DNA of 64,000 nucleotides from an uncultured Flavobacteriaceae bacterium (GCA_947500525.1 CANMSH010000001.1:124001-188000); one strand, 5' to 3'. Positions 7,087 through 17,124 are shown, numbered from the stretch's first letter. Program-made: numbers and translations. Notes: generated by a model not told the origin, from the letters alone.

Positions 7087-7932
7087 CTAGTTGTTATACT
7101 CTTTTTTAAACTGAAGTGGTGATTTTTGAGTCAATTTTGTGAAAAAACGAGTAAAATAGGCTGGATCATTGAAACCCAAATCGTACGCAATTTGTTTTAC
7201 AGAATCATCAGTATAGACTAGCTGTCGCTTTGCTTCTAATAATAGTCTGTTTTTAATTTGATCGCTTGGTGAAGCAATTCCGTTTTTATGAAAATGTTTG
7301 GTAATTGATTTTGGAGAAAGTCCTAAACGTTCAGCATAGTAAGTAACCGAATGTTCTTTCTTGAAGTTCAATTCGACCAATAAGCTAAAATCTTTTAAAA
7401 GCTTCGTTTGGGGGTCTTCCTTCAGTTGAAAGTCTTCTTTCTTAATACGCACAGAAAGTACAATAAATTGTTTTAAGTATGCCTGTAACATATCATACTG
7501 AGCAGTTTCTTTGTTTTTGAACTCTTCGATAAGACTATTTATAATGAACTCAAGTTTGTTGATATCAGTTTCTGTGGGTTTTACAAATGGGGTTTCATAT
7601 ATATTATTAAACAATACTCCGTTACACGAAACTTCTTTATCATGGGTTTGAATACAATAAAAATCTCTGATAAATGTAATTTTATAAGCTTCCTTTATTT
7701 TTTCAGAATCCACTGCAAAAACTTGCCCCGGAGACAAAAAGAACAGCACATTTCCATCAAAAGAATAGCTTTCAAAATCAATATTATAGGTGCCTTTTCC
7801 TTCTTTTATCCAATATATACTATATGCATCAACTTGTTCAGGCTTATTCACAACGCATGCCTTTTCAAACTTCACCACACTTAACGAAAACGTATCTTTA
7901 AACGTATAGGTCTCTATATCTTGAACTGCCAT
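7087..7932 (-). CDS. AraC-family transcriptional regulator
   Basis: 281 residues. The N-terminal part (about 1-170) is a cupin-like sensing region (AYSIYWIKEGKGTYNIDFESYSFDGNVLFFLSPGQVFAV), and the C-terminal 95 residues form the double HTH (SVTYYAERLGLSPKSITKHFHKNGIASPSDQIKNRLLLEAKRQL, then VKQIAYDLGFNDPAYFTRFFTKLTQKSPLQFKKEY). It precedes the thioredoxin operon on the same strand and probably controls it through the 21-bp-spaced repeat in the gap. The signal is unknown. One in-gene Cys pair is not obvious, so direct redox sensing is not indicated. Confidence 0.9.
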   Translation of the reverse strand: MAVQDIETYTFKDTFSLSVVKFEKACVVNKPEQVDAYSIYWIKEGKGTYNIDFESYSFDGNVLFFLSPGQVFAVDSEKIKEAYKITFIRDFYCIQTHDKEVSCNGVLFNNIYETPFVKPTETDINKLEFIINSLIEEFKNKETAQYDMLQAYLKQFIVLSVRIKKEDFQLKEDPQTKLLKDFSLLVELNFKKEHSVTYYAERLGLSPKSITKHFHKNGIASPSDQIKNRLLLEAKRQLVYTDDSVKQIAYDLGFNDPAYFTRFFTKLTQKSPLQFKKEYNN

Positions 7933-8124
7933 ATAAAAGGAAACATTTAATATTCGAAACTATTAGTCGTAAATTTTTTAAAATTTAACACCTAAATGTA
8001 TAAAGATAAATCTGAATACTCTCATAAACTCAACTATTGTCATATTAGATTCAATCAATGTATATATTTTTATTAAATTCGGGGGTTATTATATAAACCT
8101 CAATTAACTCCTTTTTTTAAACTC

Positions 8125-9441
8125 ATGCCTTTAGTAATTGTTATTTCCGGAATCATTTTATTATTCATTTTAATTGCTGTCTTTAAGCTCAATGCTTTTC
8201 TCTCTTTTATTATCGTTTGCCTGTTAGTAGGTATTCTTCAAGGTATGGAACTACTCAGTGTTATTCAGTCCATTCAAAATGGAATAGGAAATACACTGGG
8301 ATTTCTGGTCATGATTTTAGGTTTCGGAGCAATGTTGGGTAAATTAGTTGCGGATAGCGGCGCTGCACAAAGAATAACTTCGAGCTTGGTTTCTAAGTTT
8401 GGTCTCAAATATGTACAATGGGCTCTAGTATTAGCTGGATTTATTGTAGGTATACCTATGTTCTATTCGGTAGGTTTTGTTATTTTAGTTCCACTCGTAT
8501 TTACCGTGGCTGCTTCAACAGGTCTTCCTTTAATTTATGTTGGTTTACCCATGTTATCTTCGTTATCGGTAACACACGGATTTCTACCTCCACATCCGGC
8601 ACCCTCAGCAATCGCCGAAATGTTTAAAGCCGATATTGGTAAAACGCTTCTTTATGGAATCATTATAGCTATACCTACAATTATCGTTGCTGGTCCTTTA
8701 TTTTCAAGAACTATAAAACATATTAAGGCTGAACCTCTCAAAGAGTTTTATAACCCCATTATTTTAAAAGATCATGAAATGCCTAAAATGGGTGTGAGTA
8801 TATTTACGGCTTTATTACCAGTTATATTAATCATTATCTCAACCTTGGCATCTAACTTTATAAGTGGTGAGTCAGTCCTAAAAAAAATAATCGTCTTTAT
8901 AGGAAACCCAGTTATTGCCATGTTAATTTCTGTATTGGTCGCTATCTATACCTTAGGTCTCGCTCGAGGTAAGAAAATGACCGAACTAATGGATTCTCTT
9001 ACGAAGTCAATTTCAAGTATTACTATGGTACTTTTAATTATTGCTGGTGCGGGTGCACTGAAACAAATATTAATTGATAGTGGTGTGAGTAATTATATTG
9101 GTGATTTATTAAGTGACTCGAGTATTTCTCCATTAATTTTGGCTTGGCTTATTGCAACTATTATTAGAGTGTGCGTTGGTTCTGCAACAGTCGCGGGTCT
9201 TACTGCAGCAGGAATTGTCTTACCACTTGTTGCAAACACTGGTGTTAGCGCAGAGTTAATGGTACTTGCAATTGGTTCTGGTAGTTTAATGTTCTCTCAT
9301 GTAAATGACAGCGGGTTTTGGTTGTATAAAGAATATTTTAATTTAAGTGTCAAAGACACCTTGTCAACTTGGACTGTGATGGAAACAACTGTAGGAACTA
9401 TGGGATTAATTGGCGTTTTGATAATGAACGCTCTCATTTAA
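8125..9441 (+). CDS. GntP-family permease, probable D-serine/D-hydroxy-amino-acid transporter
   Basis: 438 residues with about a dozen hydrophobic segments and the GntP-family hallmarks LGFLVMILGFGAMLGKLVADSGAAQRI near residue 50-75 and FLPPHPAPSAIAEMF near 155. The family includes gluconate permeases and DsdX, the D-serine permease. There is no gluconokinase nearby; instead the three following genes encode RidA, a D-serine dehydratase/D-threonine aldolase-type enzyme and a dipeptidase with 11-, 6- and 18-bp gaps. I therefore favour an H+-coupled D-amino-acid uptake role; gluconate remains possible. Confidence 0.85.
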   Translation: MPLVIVISGIILLFILIAVFKLNAFLSFIIVCLLVGILQGMELLSVIQSIQNGIGNTLGFLVMILGFGAMLGKLVADSGAAQRITSSLVSKFGLKYVQWALVLAGFIVGIPMFYSVGFVILVPLVFTVAASTGLPLIYVGLPMLSSLSVTHGFLPPHPAPSAIAEMFKADIGKTLLYGIIIAIPTIIVAGPLFSRTIKHIKAEPLKEFYNPIILKDHEMPKMGVSIFTALLPVILIIISTLASNFISGESVLKKIIVFIGNPVIAMLISVLVAIYTLGLARGKKMTELMDSLTKSISSITMVLLIIAGAGALKQILIDSGVSNYIGDLLSDSSISPLILAWLIATIIRVCVGSATVAGLTAAGIVLPLVANTGVSAELMVLAIGSGSLMFSHVNDSGFWLYKEYFNLSVKDTLSTWTVMETTVGTMGLIGVLIMNALI

Positions 9442-9452
9442 ATATATAAAAT

Positions 9453-9917
9453 ATGAAAGAGCGCGCATCGGAAAAAATTAAAGCTTTGAAATTAGAATTC
9501 CCGCCTGCTCCAAAACCAGCAGGTGTTTATAGACCAATACTCGTTGTTGATGGGTTTTTGTATGTTTCGGGACAAGCTCCGGTGAATTTCGATGGAACCT
9601 TAATGCAAGGTCGTGTGGGCGACACCATTAATATGGAAGAGGGGAAAATTGCTGCTCGACAAGTAGCGCTAACAATGTTATCTACCATTCAAACACATTT
9701 TGGAAGTATTGACAAAATTAAAAGACTCGTGAAGGTATTAGGTATGGTTAATTGCACGCCTGATTTTCATAAACAACCATTAGTGATTAATGGTTTTAGT
9801 GAATTGATGGCCGACGTCTTTGGCGAAGAAAATGGCATAGGTGTAAGAAGTGCCGTAGGCATGATGTTACCAGATGGAATACCCGTTGAAATTGAAGCTG
9901 TTTTTGAACTTCATTAA
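9453..9917 (+). CDS. RidA family enamine/imine deaminase
   Basis: 154 residues, one YjgF/YER057c/UK114 domain. The family signature appears as GVRSAVGMMLPDGIPVEIEAVFEL with the catalytic Arg at about 132. RidA proteins hydrolyse 2-aminoacrylate and related imines released by PLP-dependent dehydratases. That fits the next gene, a fold-III PLP enzyme that may dehydrate D-serine. Slightly longer than E. coli RidA (about 128), as in the branch often linked to amino acid catabolic operons. Third-party damage control for the pathway is the probable job. Confidence 0.9.
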   Translation: MKERASEKIKALKLEFPPAPKPAGVYRPILVVDGFLYVSGQAPVNFDGTLMQGRVGDTINMEEGKIAARQVALTMLSTIQTHFGSIDKIKRLVKVLGMVNCTPDFHKQPLVINGFSELMADVFGEENGIGVRSAVGMMLPDGIPVEIEAVFELH

Positions 9918-9923
9918 ACAAGT

Positions 9924-11039
9924 ATGGAACACAACAAAACATGGTACAAAATAAACGATACTGAAGATGTCATTTCGCCATCATTGTTGGTATATCCAGA
10001 ACGTATCGAAAAGAATATACTTGCCATGATTGATATTGCAGGGGGAACTCAATTCTTACGCCCTCATATCAAAACCTATAAAATGGCCGAGATCATAGAA
10101 TTACAATTAAAACACGGAATTCAAAAGTTTAAATGTGCAACGATTGCTGAAGCCGAACTATTAGCAACGAGCGGCGTTAAAGACATATTGCTCGCAATGC
10201 AGCCTGTTGGAGCGAATATTAAAAGATACTTCAATCTCGTAAAGACATATTCTAAAGTTAAGTTTTCTACCTTGGTGGATAACTTCCAGACATTGACAAA
10301 AATAGATCATGCCGCTAGAAAAAATAATAGCATCGCCTCTATTTTTTTAGATATTAATAATGGTATGAATAGAACAGGTATTTGGCCAAATGAAAAGGCA
10401 GTTGAGTTGTATAAGATGATAGCTTCCAATTCTAATACGAATGCCATGGGTTTGCATGTTTATGATGGACATATTCGGGTATCAGATTTTAAGGAACGAA
10501 AAAAAAGATGTGATGCCGCTTTTGAATTAGTGTTAACCCTAAAAAAAAATATTGAAAGTTCAGGTTTTACTATTGATACCATTATTGCAGGAGGCACTCC
10601 TAGTTTTCCAATTCATGCTAGAAGAGAAAACATAACTGTAAGTCCCGGAACACCATTACTATGGGATCAAGGATATGCCAACTTATTTCCTGATCTCCCT
10701 TTTTTGCCCGCGGCCGTCTTATTTAGTCGTATTTTAAGCAAGCCTACCGACAATCTATATTGTTTTGATTTAGGACATAAATCTGTCGCTTCAGAAATGC
10801 AATTTCCTCGAGTACATTTTTTAAACATAGACAACTGTGTACAAGTAGGTCATAGTGAAGAACATTTGGTCATTGAATGCGATGAAGAGGAAGCATTTCA
10901 AATAGGAGATGTTTCTTATGCCATACCGTTTCATATTTGCCCTACCGTTTCTAAGTATAAAGAGGTGCTCACGGTAAAAAATGGAACAATTACTGGAACA
11001 TTTAAAGTAGTGGCCAGAGATCATAAACTAAATTTTTAA
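9924..11039 (+). CDS. D-serine dehydratase / D-threonine aldolase-type PLP enzyme
   Basis: 371 residues. The N-terminal alanine-racemase-like barrel carries the PLP Lys at about 50 in LRPHIKTYKM, and the C-terminal beta domain carries the zinc pair His337-x-Cys339 in PFHICPTV, both diagnostic of the DSD1/D-threonine aldolase family. Such enzymes turn D-serine into pyruvate and ammonia or cleave D-threonine to glycine and acetaldehyde; sequence alone does not decide. The adjoining RidA favours the dehydratase, which makes aminoacrylate. It is the core enzyme of the four-gene set 8125-12122. Confidence 0.9.
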   Translation: MEHNKTWYKINDTEDVISPSLLVYPERIEKNILAMIDIAGGTQFLRPHIKTYKMAEIIELQLKHGIQKFKCATIAEAELLATSGVKDILLAMQPVGANIKRYFNLVKTYSKVKFSTLVDNFQTLTKIDHAARKNNSIASIFLDINNGMNRTGIWPNEKAVELYKMIASNSNTNAMGLHVYDGHIRVSDFKERKKRCDAAFELVLTLKKNIESSGFTIDTIIAGGTPSFPIHARRENITVSPGTPLLWDQGYANLFPDLPFLPAAVLFSRILSKPTDNLYCFDLGHKSVASEMQFPRVHFLNIDNCVQVGHSEEHLVIECDEEEAFQIGDVSYAIPFHICPTVSKYKEVLTVKNGTITGTFKVVARDHKLNF

Positions 11040-11057
11040 CTAAACTCAATCACATCC

Positions 11058-12122
11058 ATGTTTATTTTTGACGCACATCTTGATCTTTCTATGAACGCTA
11101 TGGAATGGAATAGAGACTTGACACTGCCTGTTACTGAGATACGAAAACAGGAAATAGAAATGAATGATAAACCCGATCGTTCAAAAAACATGGTGTCTTT
11201 GGATGCCATGCGAAAAGGCAATGTGGGCATTTGTGTTGCCACACAAATTGCGAGATATGTTAAACCAGACAATCCTTTACCTGGTTGGAATTCACCTCAA
11301 CAAGCATGGGCGCAAACACAAGGACAATTGGCATGGTATAAAACGATGGAAGCATTGGGAGAAATGAACCAAATAACAAATCTTTCCCAATTAAATAAAC
11401 ATTTAGAACGTTGGAAAGTTTCAGAAGAAAAAAAATCTATAGGTTATATCTTAAGTTTAGAAGGTGCAGATTCGATCATTACCATGGATTATCTTGATAC
11501 ATCTTATGAGCAAGGATTACGAGCTATTGGGCCTGCGCATTACGGCCCCGGCACCTACGCATATGGCACCGATTCGGTTGGTGGAATTGGGCACAAAGGC
11601 AAAGAGCTTTTAAAAAGAATAGAAGCTTTAAATTTAATATTAGATGCAACTCATTTATGTGATCAAAGCTTTTGGGAGACCATGAAAAACTATGACGGAC
11701 CCGTATGGGCAAGTCATAATAATTGTAGAAAATTTGTCAATCACAACCGACAATTTGCAGATGAACAAATACTAGAATTAATTCAAAGAGATGCTGTTAT
11801 TGGCATTGCCTTAGATGCCTGGATGATGGTACCAAATTGGGTTCGAGGAAAATCATTACCAAAGGATATGGGTGTAAGTCTCAAACAAATGATTGATAAT
11901 ATTGATCATATATGCCAGTTGTCTGGAAATTCATTACACGTGGGGATTGGTACCGATCTTGATGGAGGGTTTGGTAAAGAGCAAGCACCAAACGATATGG
12001 ATACAATCGCCGATCTTCAAAAAATACCAGATTTACTTCAAAAAAGAGGATATGCTCAAGACGACGTTGAAAACATCATGCACAACAATTTCATTCGGTT
12101 TTTACAAAGAGTTTGGAGCTAA
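11058..12122 (+). CDS. Membrane-dipeptidase family zinc peptidase (M19)
   Basis: 354 residues, no signal peptide, so cytosolic despite the family name. Zinc ligands of the M19 renal dipeptidase family are in place: His7 and Asp9 (FDAHLD), bridging Glu135 (LSLEGADS), His199 (DATHLCD), His220 (ASHNNC) and Asp300 (GIGTDLDGG). M19 enzymes hydrolyse dipeptides and several accept D-residues at the C-terminal position. Eighteen bp after the PLP enzyme; in this operon it could release D-amino acids from peptidoglycan-derived or other D-containing dipeptides. Substrate is inferred. Confidence 0.9.
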   Translation: MFIFDAHLDLSMNAMEWNRDLTLPVTEIRKQEIEMNDKPDRSKNMVSLDAMRKGNVGICVATQIARYVKPDNPLPGWNSPQQAWAQTQGQLAWYKTMEALGEMNQITNLSQLNKHLERWKVSEEKKSIGYILSLEGADSIITMDYLDTSYEQGLRAIGPAHYGPGTYAYGTDSVGGIGHKGKELLKRIEALNLILDATHLCDQSFWETMKNYDGPVWASHNNCRKFVNHNRQFADEQILELIQRDAVIGIALDAWMMVPNWVRGKSLPKDMGVSLKQMIDNIDHICQLSGNSLHVGIGTDLDGGFGKEQAPNDMDTIADLQKIPDLLQKRGYAQDDVENIMHNNFIRFLQRVWS

Positions 12123-12135
12123 GCAACTATCAAAT

Positions 12136-13314
12136 TCACGCTTTCAAACTTCTATAAATTCCCATTTCAAGACCTCTTAATTCTGCCAATCCTTTAAGTC
12201 GTCCAATTGCAGAATACCCAGGATTGGTATGTTTTTGTAAATCATCTAAAATTTGATGTCCATGATCTGGTCGCATTGGAATGTTAGACATTATACCATT
12301 TTTCTTTCTTTGCTGCTCCTCTAATAGAATCGCCGTTACAATACGAAACATATCTACATCTCCTTCTAAGTGTTTTGCCTCATAAAAACTACCATCTTCA
12401 TCTCTTTTAGTACTTCTTAAATGAATAAAATGAACCCGATGCGCAAATCGCTTAAAAAGTTGTTCTAAATTAGTCTTTGGACGAACTCCAAGGGATCCCG
12501 TACAGAAAGTGATACCGTTGTGAATACTTGGAATTTGTTCGAAAATATATGCGTAATCAGCTTCGGTACTCACCACCCTCGGCAAACCTAAAATAGAAAA
12601 CGGCGGGTCATCAGGATGTAAACACATCAACACTCCATTCTCGGCCGCCACCGGAATGATTTCTTTTAAAAACAGTATGAGATTTTCTTTGAGAGTTTTG
12701 GCATCAATTTTTTCGTAGGTCTGCAACACTTTTCTAAATTGATCTAAGGTATACCCTTCTTCTGCTCCTGGCAATCCGGCAATAATAGTATTGGTCAACG
12801 TCGTAATTTCTTCAGAAGATAGATTATCAAAACAATCTCGTGCTTTCTGTCGTTGATTTTCTGAATATTCGTTCGCTGCTCCTGGTCGGTCGAGAATAAA
12901 CAATTCAAAAGCCGCAAATTTTGTTTTATCAAAATACAATGCTTTAGAACCATCACTAAGTTCATAGTTTAGCGAAGTTCTGGTCCAGTCTAAAACTGGC
13001 ATAAAATTATAACAAATGATATCAACTCCACATTTCGATAAATTGCCAATACTTATTTTATAATTCTCAATATATTTCTGAAAATTTCCCGTTCTAGTTT
13101 TTATCGCTTCATGTACAGGAATACTTTCAACTACACTCCATCGTAAACCCTTCTTTTCTATCTCGAATTTACGTTGGCTTATCTCTTCAATAGACCAAAC
13201 TTCACCATTATGAATATGGTGCAAAGCAGTCACAATACCTGATGCTCCAGCTTGTCGAATATCTGATAGGCTTACTGGATCTTCTGGCCCATACCATCTA
13301 AATGTTTGTTCCAT
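12136..13314 (-). CDS. uxuA: Mannonate dehydratase
   Basis: 392 residues, cytosolic TIM-barrel enzyme converting D-mannonate to 2-keto-3-deoxygluconate in hexuronate breakdown. Recognisable segments are [20 protein letters not shown] and [15 protein letters not shown] at the N-terminus, [13 protein letters not shown] in the middle, [21 protein letters not shown], and [14 protein letters not shown] near the end, all typical of UxuA. No other uronate genes adjoin: it converges with the dipeptidase gene, 13 bp away. It appears to be transcribed alone from the region after 13315. Confidence 0.93.
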   Translation of the reverse strand: MEQTFRWYGPEDPVSLSDIRQAGASGIVTALHHIHNGEVWSIEEISQRKFEIEKKGLRWSVVESIPVHEAIKTRTGNFQKYIENYKISIGNLSKCGVDIICYNFMPVLDWTRTSLNYELSDGSKALYFDKTKFAAFELFILDRPGAANEYSENQRQKARDCFDNLSSEEITTLTNTIIAGLPGAEEGYTLDQFRKVLQTYEKIDAKTLKENLILFLKEIIPVAAENGVLMCLHPDDPPFSILGLPRVVSTEADYAYIFEQIPSIHNGITFCTGSLGVRPKTNLEQLFKRFAHRVHFIHLRSTKRDEDGSFYEAKHLEGDVDMFRIVTAILLEEQQRKKNGIMSNIPMRPDHGHQILDDLQKHTNPGYSAIGRLKGLAELRGLEMGIYRSLKA

Positions 13315-13345
13315 ATCTTATGGCCATTGTTTTAAAATACTTTCA

Positions 13346-13353
13346 CAAATATA
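13346..13353 (-). promoter_or_regulatory. -7 element TATATTTG of uxuA
   Basis: The minus strand reads TATATTTG, a full match to the Bacteroidota -7 element, about 32 bases upstream of the uxuA start codon. No convincing -33 element was seen. Confidence 0.4.
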
Positions 13354-13464
13354 GCATTAACAACGATAGAAAAAACTCACAAAATCTTTGTAAAACACTT
13401 GTATTTATGGAGATTTTCATCGAACTTAGGTCATTCATTGACTTTTTTATCTAACTCAATTTAG

Positions 13465-14160
13465 ATGCTTCTAAAAATAGGATACCTCATTTTAACATTA
13501 ATCACCATTGTATTTATTTTACAAATTGGTTTAAAAGCTATTAACGCATCGAGTGCTACTCCTAAAAAAGATAAAATTATACTCATTTTTGGATTGGCTC
13601 TTTGGCAACTATTTATACTCTTTCTTTCTTCAACAAGCCTGTTACAATCTTATGAATTCCCTCCACGTTTTGCCATCGCATTTATTATTCCATCGTTTAT
13701 TTTCACAGGCATATTTTTGTACAAAAATAAACGCAAAAAATGGATTCACGAGATTCCACAACAATGGATTATTTACTTCCCGTCATTTCGAATTTTAGTA
13801 GAAACACTGTTTGTTTTTTCTGTTACGGAAGGAATCCTCAATTACCATGTTACTATTGAAGGGTATAATTTCGATATGATTTTTGCGTTTACAGCGCCGA
13901 TCATTGCTTATAGTGTTTATACTAAAAAATGGCTTTCAAAAAAAGTGGTGCTTTTTTGGAACTATATAGGTTTGGGAGTTTTAGCCAGTGTTATTTTTCT
14001 TTTTATAACCGTGATATACAAACCTGATATGTATGGAAGTAATACACCATTGTTACCATTGGAAGCGTTTACCTATCCATATGTGCTCATTGCTGGATTT
14101 TTAATGCCCGTAGCTGTCTTTCTACATATATTATCAATCATTCAATATACAAGGAAGTAA
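13465..14160 (+). CDS. Seven-helix-type membrane protein, unknown function
   Basis: 231 residues with about seven hydrophobic segments (YLILTLITIVFILQIGL, IILIFGLALWQLFILFLSS, FAIAFIIPSFIFTGIFLY, then four more after residue 90). No charged catalytic residues stand out inside the helices, and no family name comes to mind; comparable unannotated proteins occur in Bacteroidota. The helix number resembles the sensory membrane part of regulators such as the AraC protein at 4336-5442, but there is no DNA-binding domain. A sensor kinase gene follows 77 bp downstream from its own promoter. Confidence 0.7.
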   Translation: MLLKIGYLILTLITIVFILQIGLKAINASSATPKKDKIILIFGLALWQLFILFLSSTSLLQSYEFPPRFAIAFIIPSFIFTGIFLYKNKRKKWIHEIPQQWIIYFPSFRILVETLFVFSVTEGILNYHVTIEGYNFDMIFAFTAPIIAYSVYTKKWLSKKVVLFWNYIGLGVLASVIFLFITVIYKPDMYGSNTPLLPLEAFTYPYVLIAGFLMPVAVFLHILSIIQYTRK

Positions 14161-14187
14161 ATTACTCAGTATTTCTTTAAATAACAA

Positions 14188-14195
14188 TATATTTG
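14188..14195 (+). promoter_or_regulatory. -7 element TATATTTG of the HisKA_2 kinase gene
   Basis: TATATTTG matches the Bacteroidota -7 consensus, 43 bases before the GTG start at 14238. No clear -33 TTG at the right distance. Confidence 0.4.
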
Positions 14196-14237
14196 CACTT
14201 AATTAATACCTACCCCTTTAATTAAATATTGATCTGA

Positions 14238-15854
14238 GTGCTCAAAAATCTAAAATATTATGTGGTAGTATCACTGGTTTTAATTATCGGTGCATTTCTA
14301 TTGCACAATTTACTTACAAAGTATAATAAACTCGAAGAGCAAAAAAAAGAAGAACAACTAAACAGAGCGCATTTCGATGCTATGATTAGCGCAAAAGCTC
14401 GTATTGAGGTATACGCTACATTAGTTTCCTCTCTTAGAAGCTTTACCAAAAACACAAGTTCTTTTCCGAGTGAAAAGCAACTTCAAAATTACCTCAAAGA
14501 TTTATTAAAAGAGATTCAGTTTAACGATTCAATAGTGGTGAATTATATAGACACAAATCATGTCTTTAAATATATCATTACACCGTCTCAAATAGATGCC
14601 CCAAAATTGAAGGGCGTTTCTGTGCGTAATTTTAGACCTCAAAGTAGAATAGATGAACTAAATAGATTAATGAGAACAAACGAAATTAAATTATTTACAC
14701 CTATTAATCTAAGGGAGGGTTGGGCTGGTTTTCCTTTTAATTTTTCAGCTCGAAATAACAAAAATGAAACTTTAGGGTATGTAACACCCATTTTAAACGT
14801 AAAGTATTTGCTTGATTATTTTTACGAAAACAATAATCAAGACACCTATGTGCATAAATTTTTAGTGAATGATTCTATTGATTTAACAAGAGAAGCCTAC
14901 TATAACGGATCTTCCGTTTTCAATAAAATAAAAGACCCTGAATACTATAAAAATTTTAACGCAAGTGACGACGATTTTATTTATTCCCCGATAGAATTGT
15001 TCGGACTAAGTTTAAAAATAGGAAGCGCGTATAAGATCAAACCAACCATCAATAAAAACATCAATAAAATTGCCTATTTATGGTATTCAATTATCGGGTT
15101 ATTAGTGTTTATAACGCTCTTTCAATATTTAAAAAACAGTCGCTTAAATAAGAGCTTACAAGTTGCAAATAATCAGGTTATTTCAAAAAATAAAGCGCTC
15201 GAAAAAAACCTATTCAAAATACAGACCTTAATAAAAGAAATACACCATAGAGTAAAAAATAACATTCTTGTTATTTCAAATCTTTTATTTCTACAAGAGC
15301 GCGAGTATGATGATAAAAACATTAAAACGGCCCTTCAAGAAAGTAGAAATAGAATTAAATCGATGTCTTTGGTACATGAAAAATTATACAATAGCGCTAC
15401 CTTAAAAGACATTAAGATTCATGAATACATAACACAACTAATTAGTTCTGTGGAAGATATTGTTCGTGACAAAACCTTGCAACTACAAAAAGAAATAAAC
15501 GTCGACGAAGCGCTTATTTTTGATGCAGATACTACGGCGAATTTAGGTTTGATTCTCAATGAATTTCTCACAAACTCGTTTAAATATTCATTCAAAGAAA
15601 ACGAGGGCAATTTATTGCAGATCGATCTTAACAAAGATCAAGATTATTATAGGCTGAGTTATAAAGATAATGGCCCAGGTTTACCCAATGATTTTGATAT
15701 CAAAACTTCAAAATCTTTAGGTATGCAATTAATACAAATTCTATCAGAGCAATTAGGAGGAACCTTTACATATCACAAATACCCCGAAAATATTTTTGAA
15801 GTCTATTTTAAGCCTGTACCTATTCATGAATCCGATTCGTTAGAGAATGCTTAG
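14238..15854 (+). CDS. Sensor histidine kinase, HisKA_2 family
   Basis: 538 residues. The GTG at 14238 is used because an in-frame TGA directly precedes it and any later ATG would remove the first membrane segment (about 5-25). A periplasmic sensing region of roughly 250 residues follows, then a second membrane helix (about 277-297), a coiled-coil linker, the phospho-acceptor motif LIKEIHHRVKNNI (His336/337) and a HATPase_c domain (LGLILNEFLTNSFKYSF, DNGPGLP, SLGMQLIQ). This is the HisKA_2 type, often soluble-regulator coupled. No response regulator adjoins. Its 3' end overlaps the brnQ gene by 35 bp tail to tail. Confidence 0.9.
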   Translation: MLKNLKYYVVVSLVLIIGAFLLHNLLTKYNKLEEQKKEEQLNRAHFDAMISAKARIEVYATLVSSLRSFTKNTSSFPSEKQLQNYLKDLLKEIQFNDSIVVNYIDTNHVFKYIITPSQIDAPKLKGVSVRNFRPQSRIDELNRLMRTNEIKLFTPINLREGWAGFPFNFSARNNKNETLGYVTPILNVKYLLDYFYENNNQDTYVHKFLVNDSIDLTREAYYNGSSVFNKIKDPEYYKNFNASDDDFIYSPIELFGLSLKIGSAYKIKPTINKNINKIAYLWYSIIGLLVFITLFQYLKNSRLNKSLQVANNQVISKNKALEKNLFKIQTLIKEIHHRVKNNILVISNLLFLQEREYDDKNIKTALQESRNRIKSMSLVHEKLYNSATLKDIKIHEYITQLISSVEDIVRDKTLQLQKEINVDEALIFDADTTANLGLILNEFLTNSFKYSFKENEGNLLQIDLNKDQDYYRLSYKDNGPGLPNDFDIKTSKSLGMQLIQILSEQLGGTFTYHKYPENIFEVYFKPVPIHESDSLENA

Positions 15855-17124
15855 TACCATTTACCAAAACGAAAACAACTATTGCAGGCAACACCCATCC
15901 TAAGCTATACTGAGACAGCGGAATAAAATTTCGAACAACTTCTAAACTTTCCCCTTTCACAACAAATTTTAAAAAATCGGGTATGCTAAATATAAAAGTA
16001 GTCAGCACAACACATCTGAACACTAATTTAGAAGCATATTTTTCAGGTAAAACGTTCAATAAAATAAGTACGATTGTAATAGGATAAATAAACATTAACA
16101 CAGGCAAGGCAATGACCACTATTGAATGAAAATCTAATTGTCCAATTCCAATTCCAATAAGACATCCTATTATTGCGGTAATCGTGTAAGCAGTATTAGA
16201 TTCCTTAAAAAGTCCTTTAAAATAATCGGCCGTACCTGTCACAATTCCAACCGCTGTCGTAAAACAAGCTAAAGATATCAAAACACTCAAAAAAGTATTC
16301 CCAATAGTGCCTAAGGTTGCCAAGCTAATTCCGCGTAACAAATTTGCACGCTGCATGTCATTGTCTAATGCACCATCAACGAAAATTTCAGAACCATAAA
16401 AAGCGCCCACGGCAATCAAACCAGCATAAATAATAAACAAACCAATACCTGCAATCAAACCAGCCTTTCTAATGAGTTCTTTTTTATCAGTTTGAGAAGA
16501 AACGCCTTTTAATTGTAATGAAATAATTACGACACCCCCCACCACAACAGCTCCAATAGCATCGAACGTTTGATATCCTTCTAAAATTCCACTCACAATA
16601 GGTGTTTCAAAAGAAGAAGGGTTCATTCCAATTCCACTAGAAAATAAACCAATTCCGATGACTAAAAAAAGAATGAGCACAATAAACGGAGTTAAGTACT
16701 TTCCAATAAAATTTAATATTCTTGAACGATTTAAAACAAATAATAATACCAATCCAAAATAAATACTACTGGTGACTATCGGTTCCGATCCAAACAATGG
16801 GTGAATTGCAATTTCATGTGTGGCAGATGCCGTTCTTGGTGATGGCAATGTAATAGAGATAATATACACAATCACACAATAAACGATACTAAAAACAGGT
16901 GATACTTTTTTAGCAAAATCATACATAGTGCCTTGTAAGCGAGCGTGTGCCAATATGCCTAAAATAGGTATCAACACTGCAGTAATCATAAAACCGATAG
17001 TAACCCAAAACCAATCGTCTCCTGCATTATATCCTAATAGTGGTGGAAGCAATAGGTTACCTGCTCCAAAAAAAAGCGAAAATAATGCGAAACCCGTTAC
17101 CAGTATTTCTTTAGTTTTGTTCAT
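15820..17124 (-). CDS. brnQ: Branched-chain amino acid carrier BrnQ
   Basis: 434 residues from the ATG at 17124 (MNKTKEILVTGFALFSLFFGAGNLLLPP); a longer frame upstream overlaps the divergent hydrolase gene and is not protein-like. About 12 hydrophobic helices are visible. The N-terminal 'FALFSLFFGAGNLLLPPLLG' segment and the repeated GSEP/IYFG pattern are typical of the LIVCS family, which imports Leu, Ile and Val with Na+ or H+. It converges with and overlaps the kinase gene by 35 bp, and starts only 31 bp from the divergent hydrolase gene, implying a shared control region. Confidence 0.92.
   Translation of the reverse strand: MNKTKEILVTGFALFSLFFGAGNLLLPPLLGYNAGDDWFWVTIGFMITAVLIPILGILAHARLQGTMYDFAKKVSPVFSIVYCVIVYIISITLPSPRTASATHEIAIHPLFGSEPIVTSSIYFGLVLLFVLNRSRILNFIGKYLTPFIVLILFLVIGIGLFSSGIGMNPSSFETPIVSGILEGYQTFDAIGAVVVGGVVIISLQLKGVSSQTDKKELIRKAGLIAGIGLFIIYAGLIAVGAFYGSEIFVDGALDNDMQRANLLRGISLATLGTIGNTFLSVLISLACFTTAVGIVTGTADYFKGLFKESNTAYTITAIIGCLIGIGIGQLDFHSIVVIALPVLMFIYPITIVLILLNVLPEKYASKLVFRCVVLTTFIFSIPDFLKFVVKGESLEVVRNFIPLSQYSLGWVLPAIVVFVLVNGTKHSLTNRIHE

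Noticed and set aside
12136..13314. Mannonate dehydratase as evidence that the GntP permease carries gluconate or uronates
   Set aside because: uxuA is on the opposite strand in a separate unit, while the permease is tightly linked to RidA, the D-amino-acid enzyme and the dipeptidase.
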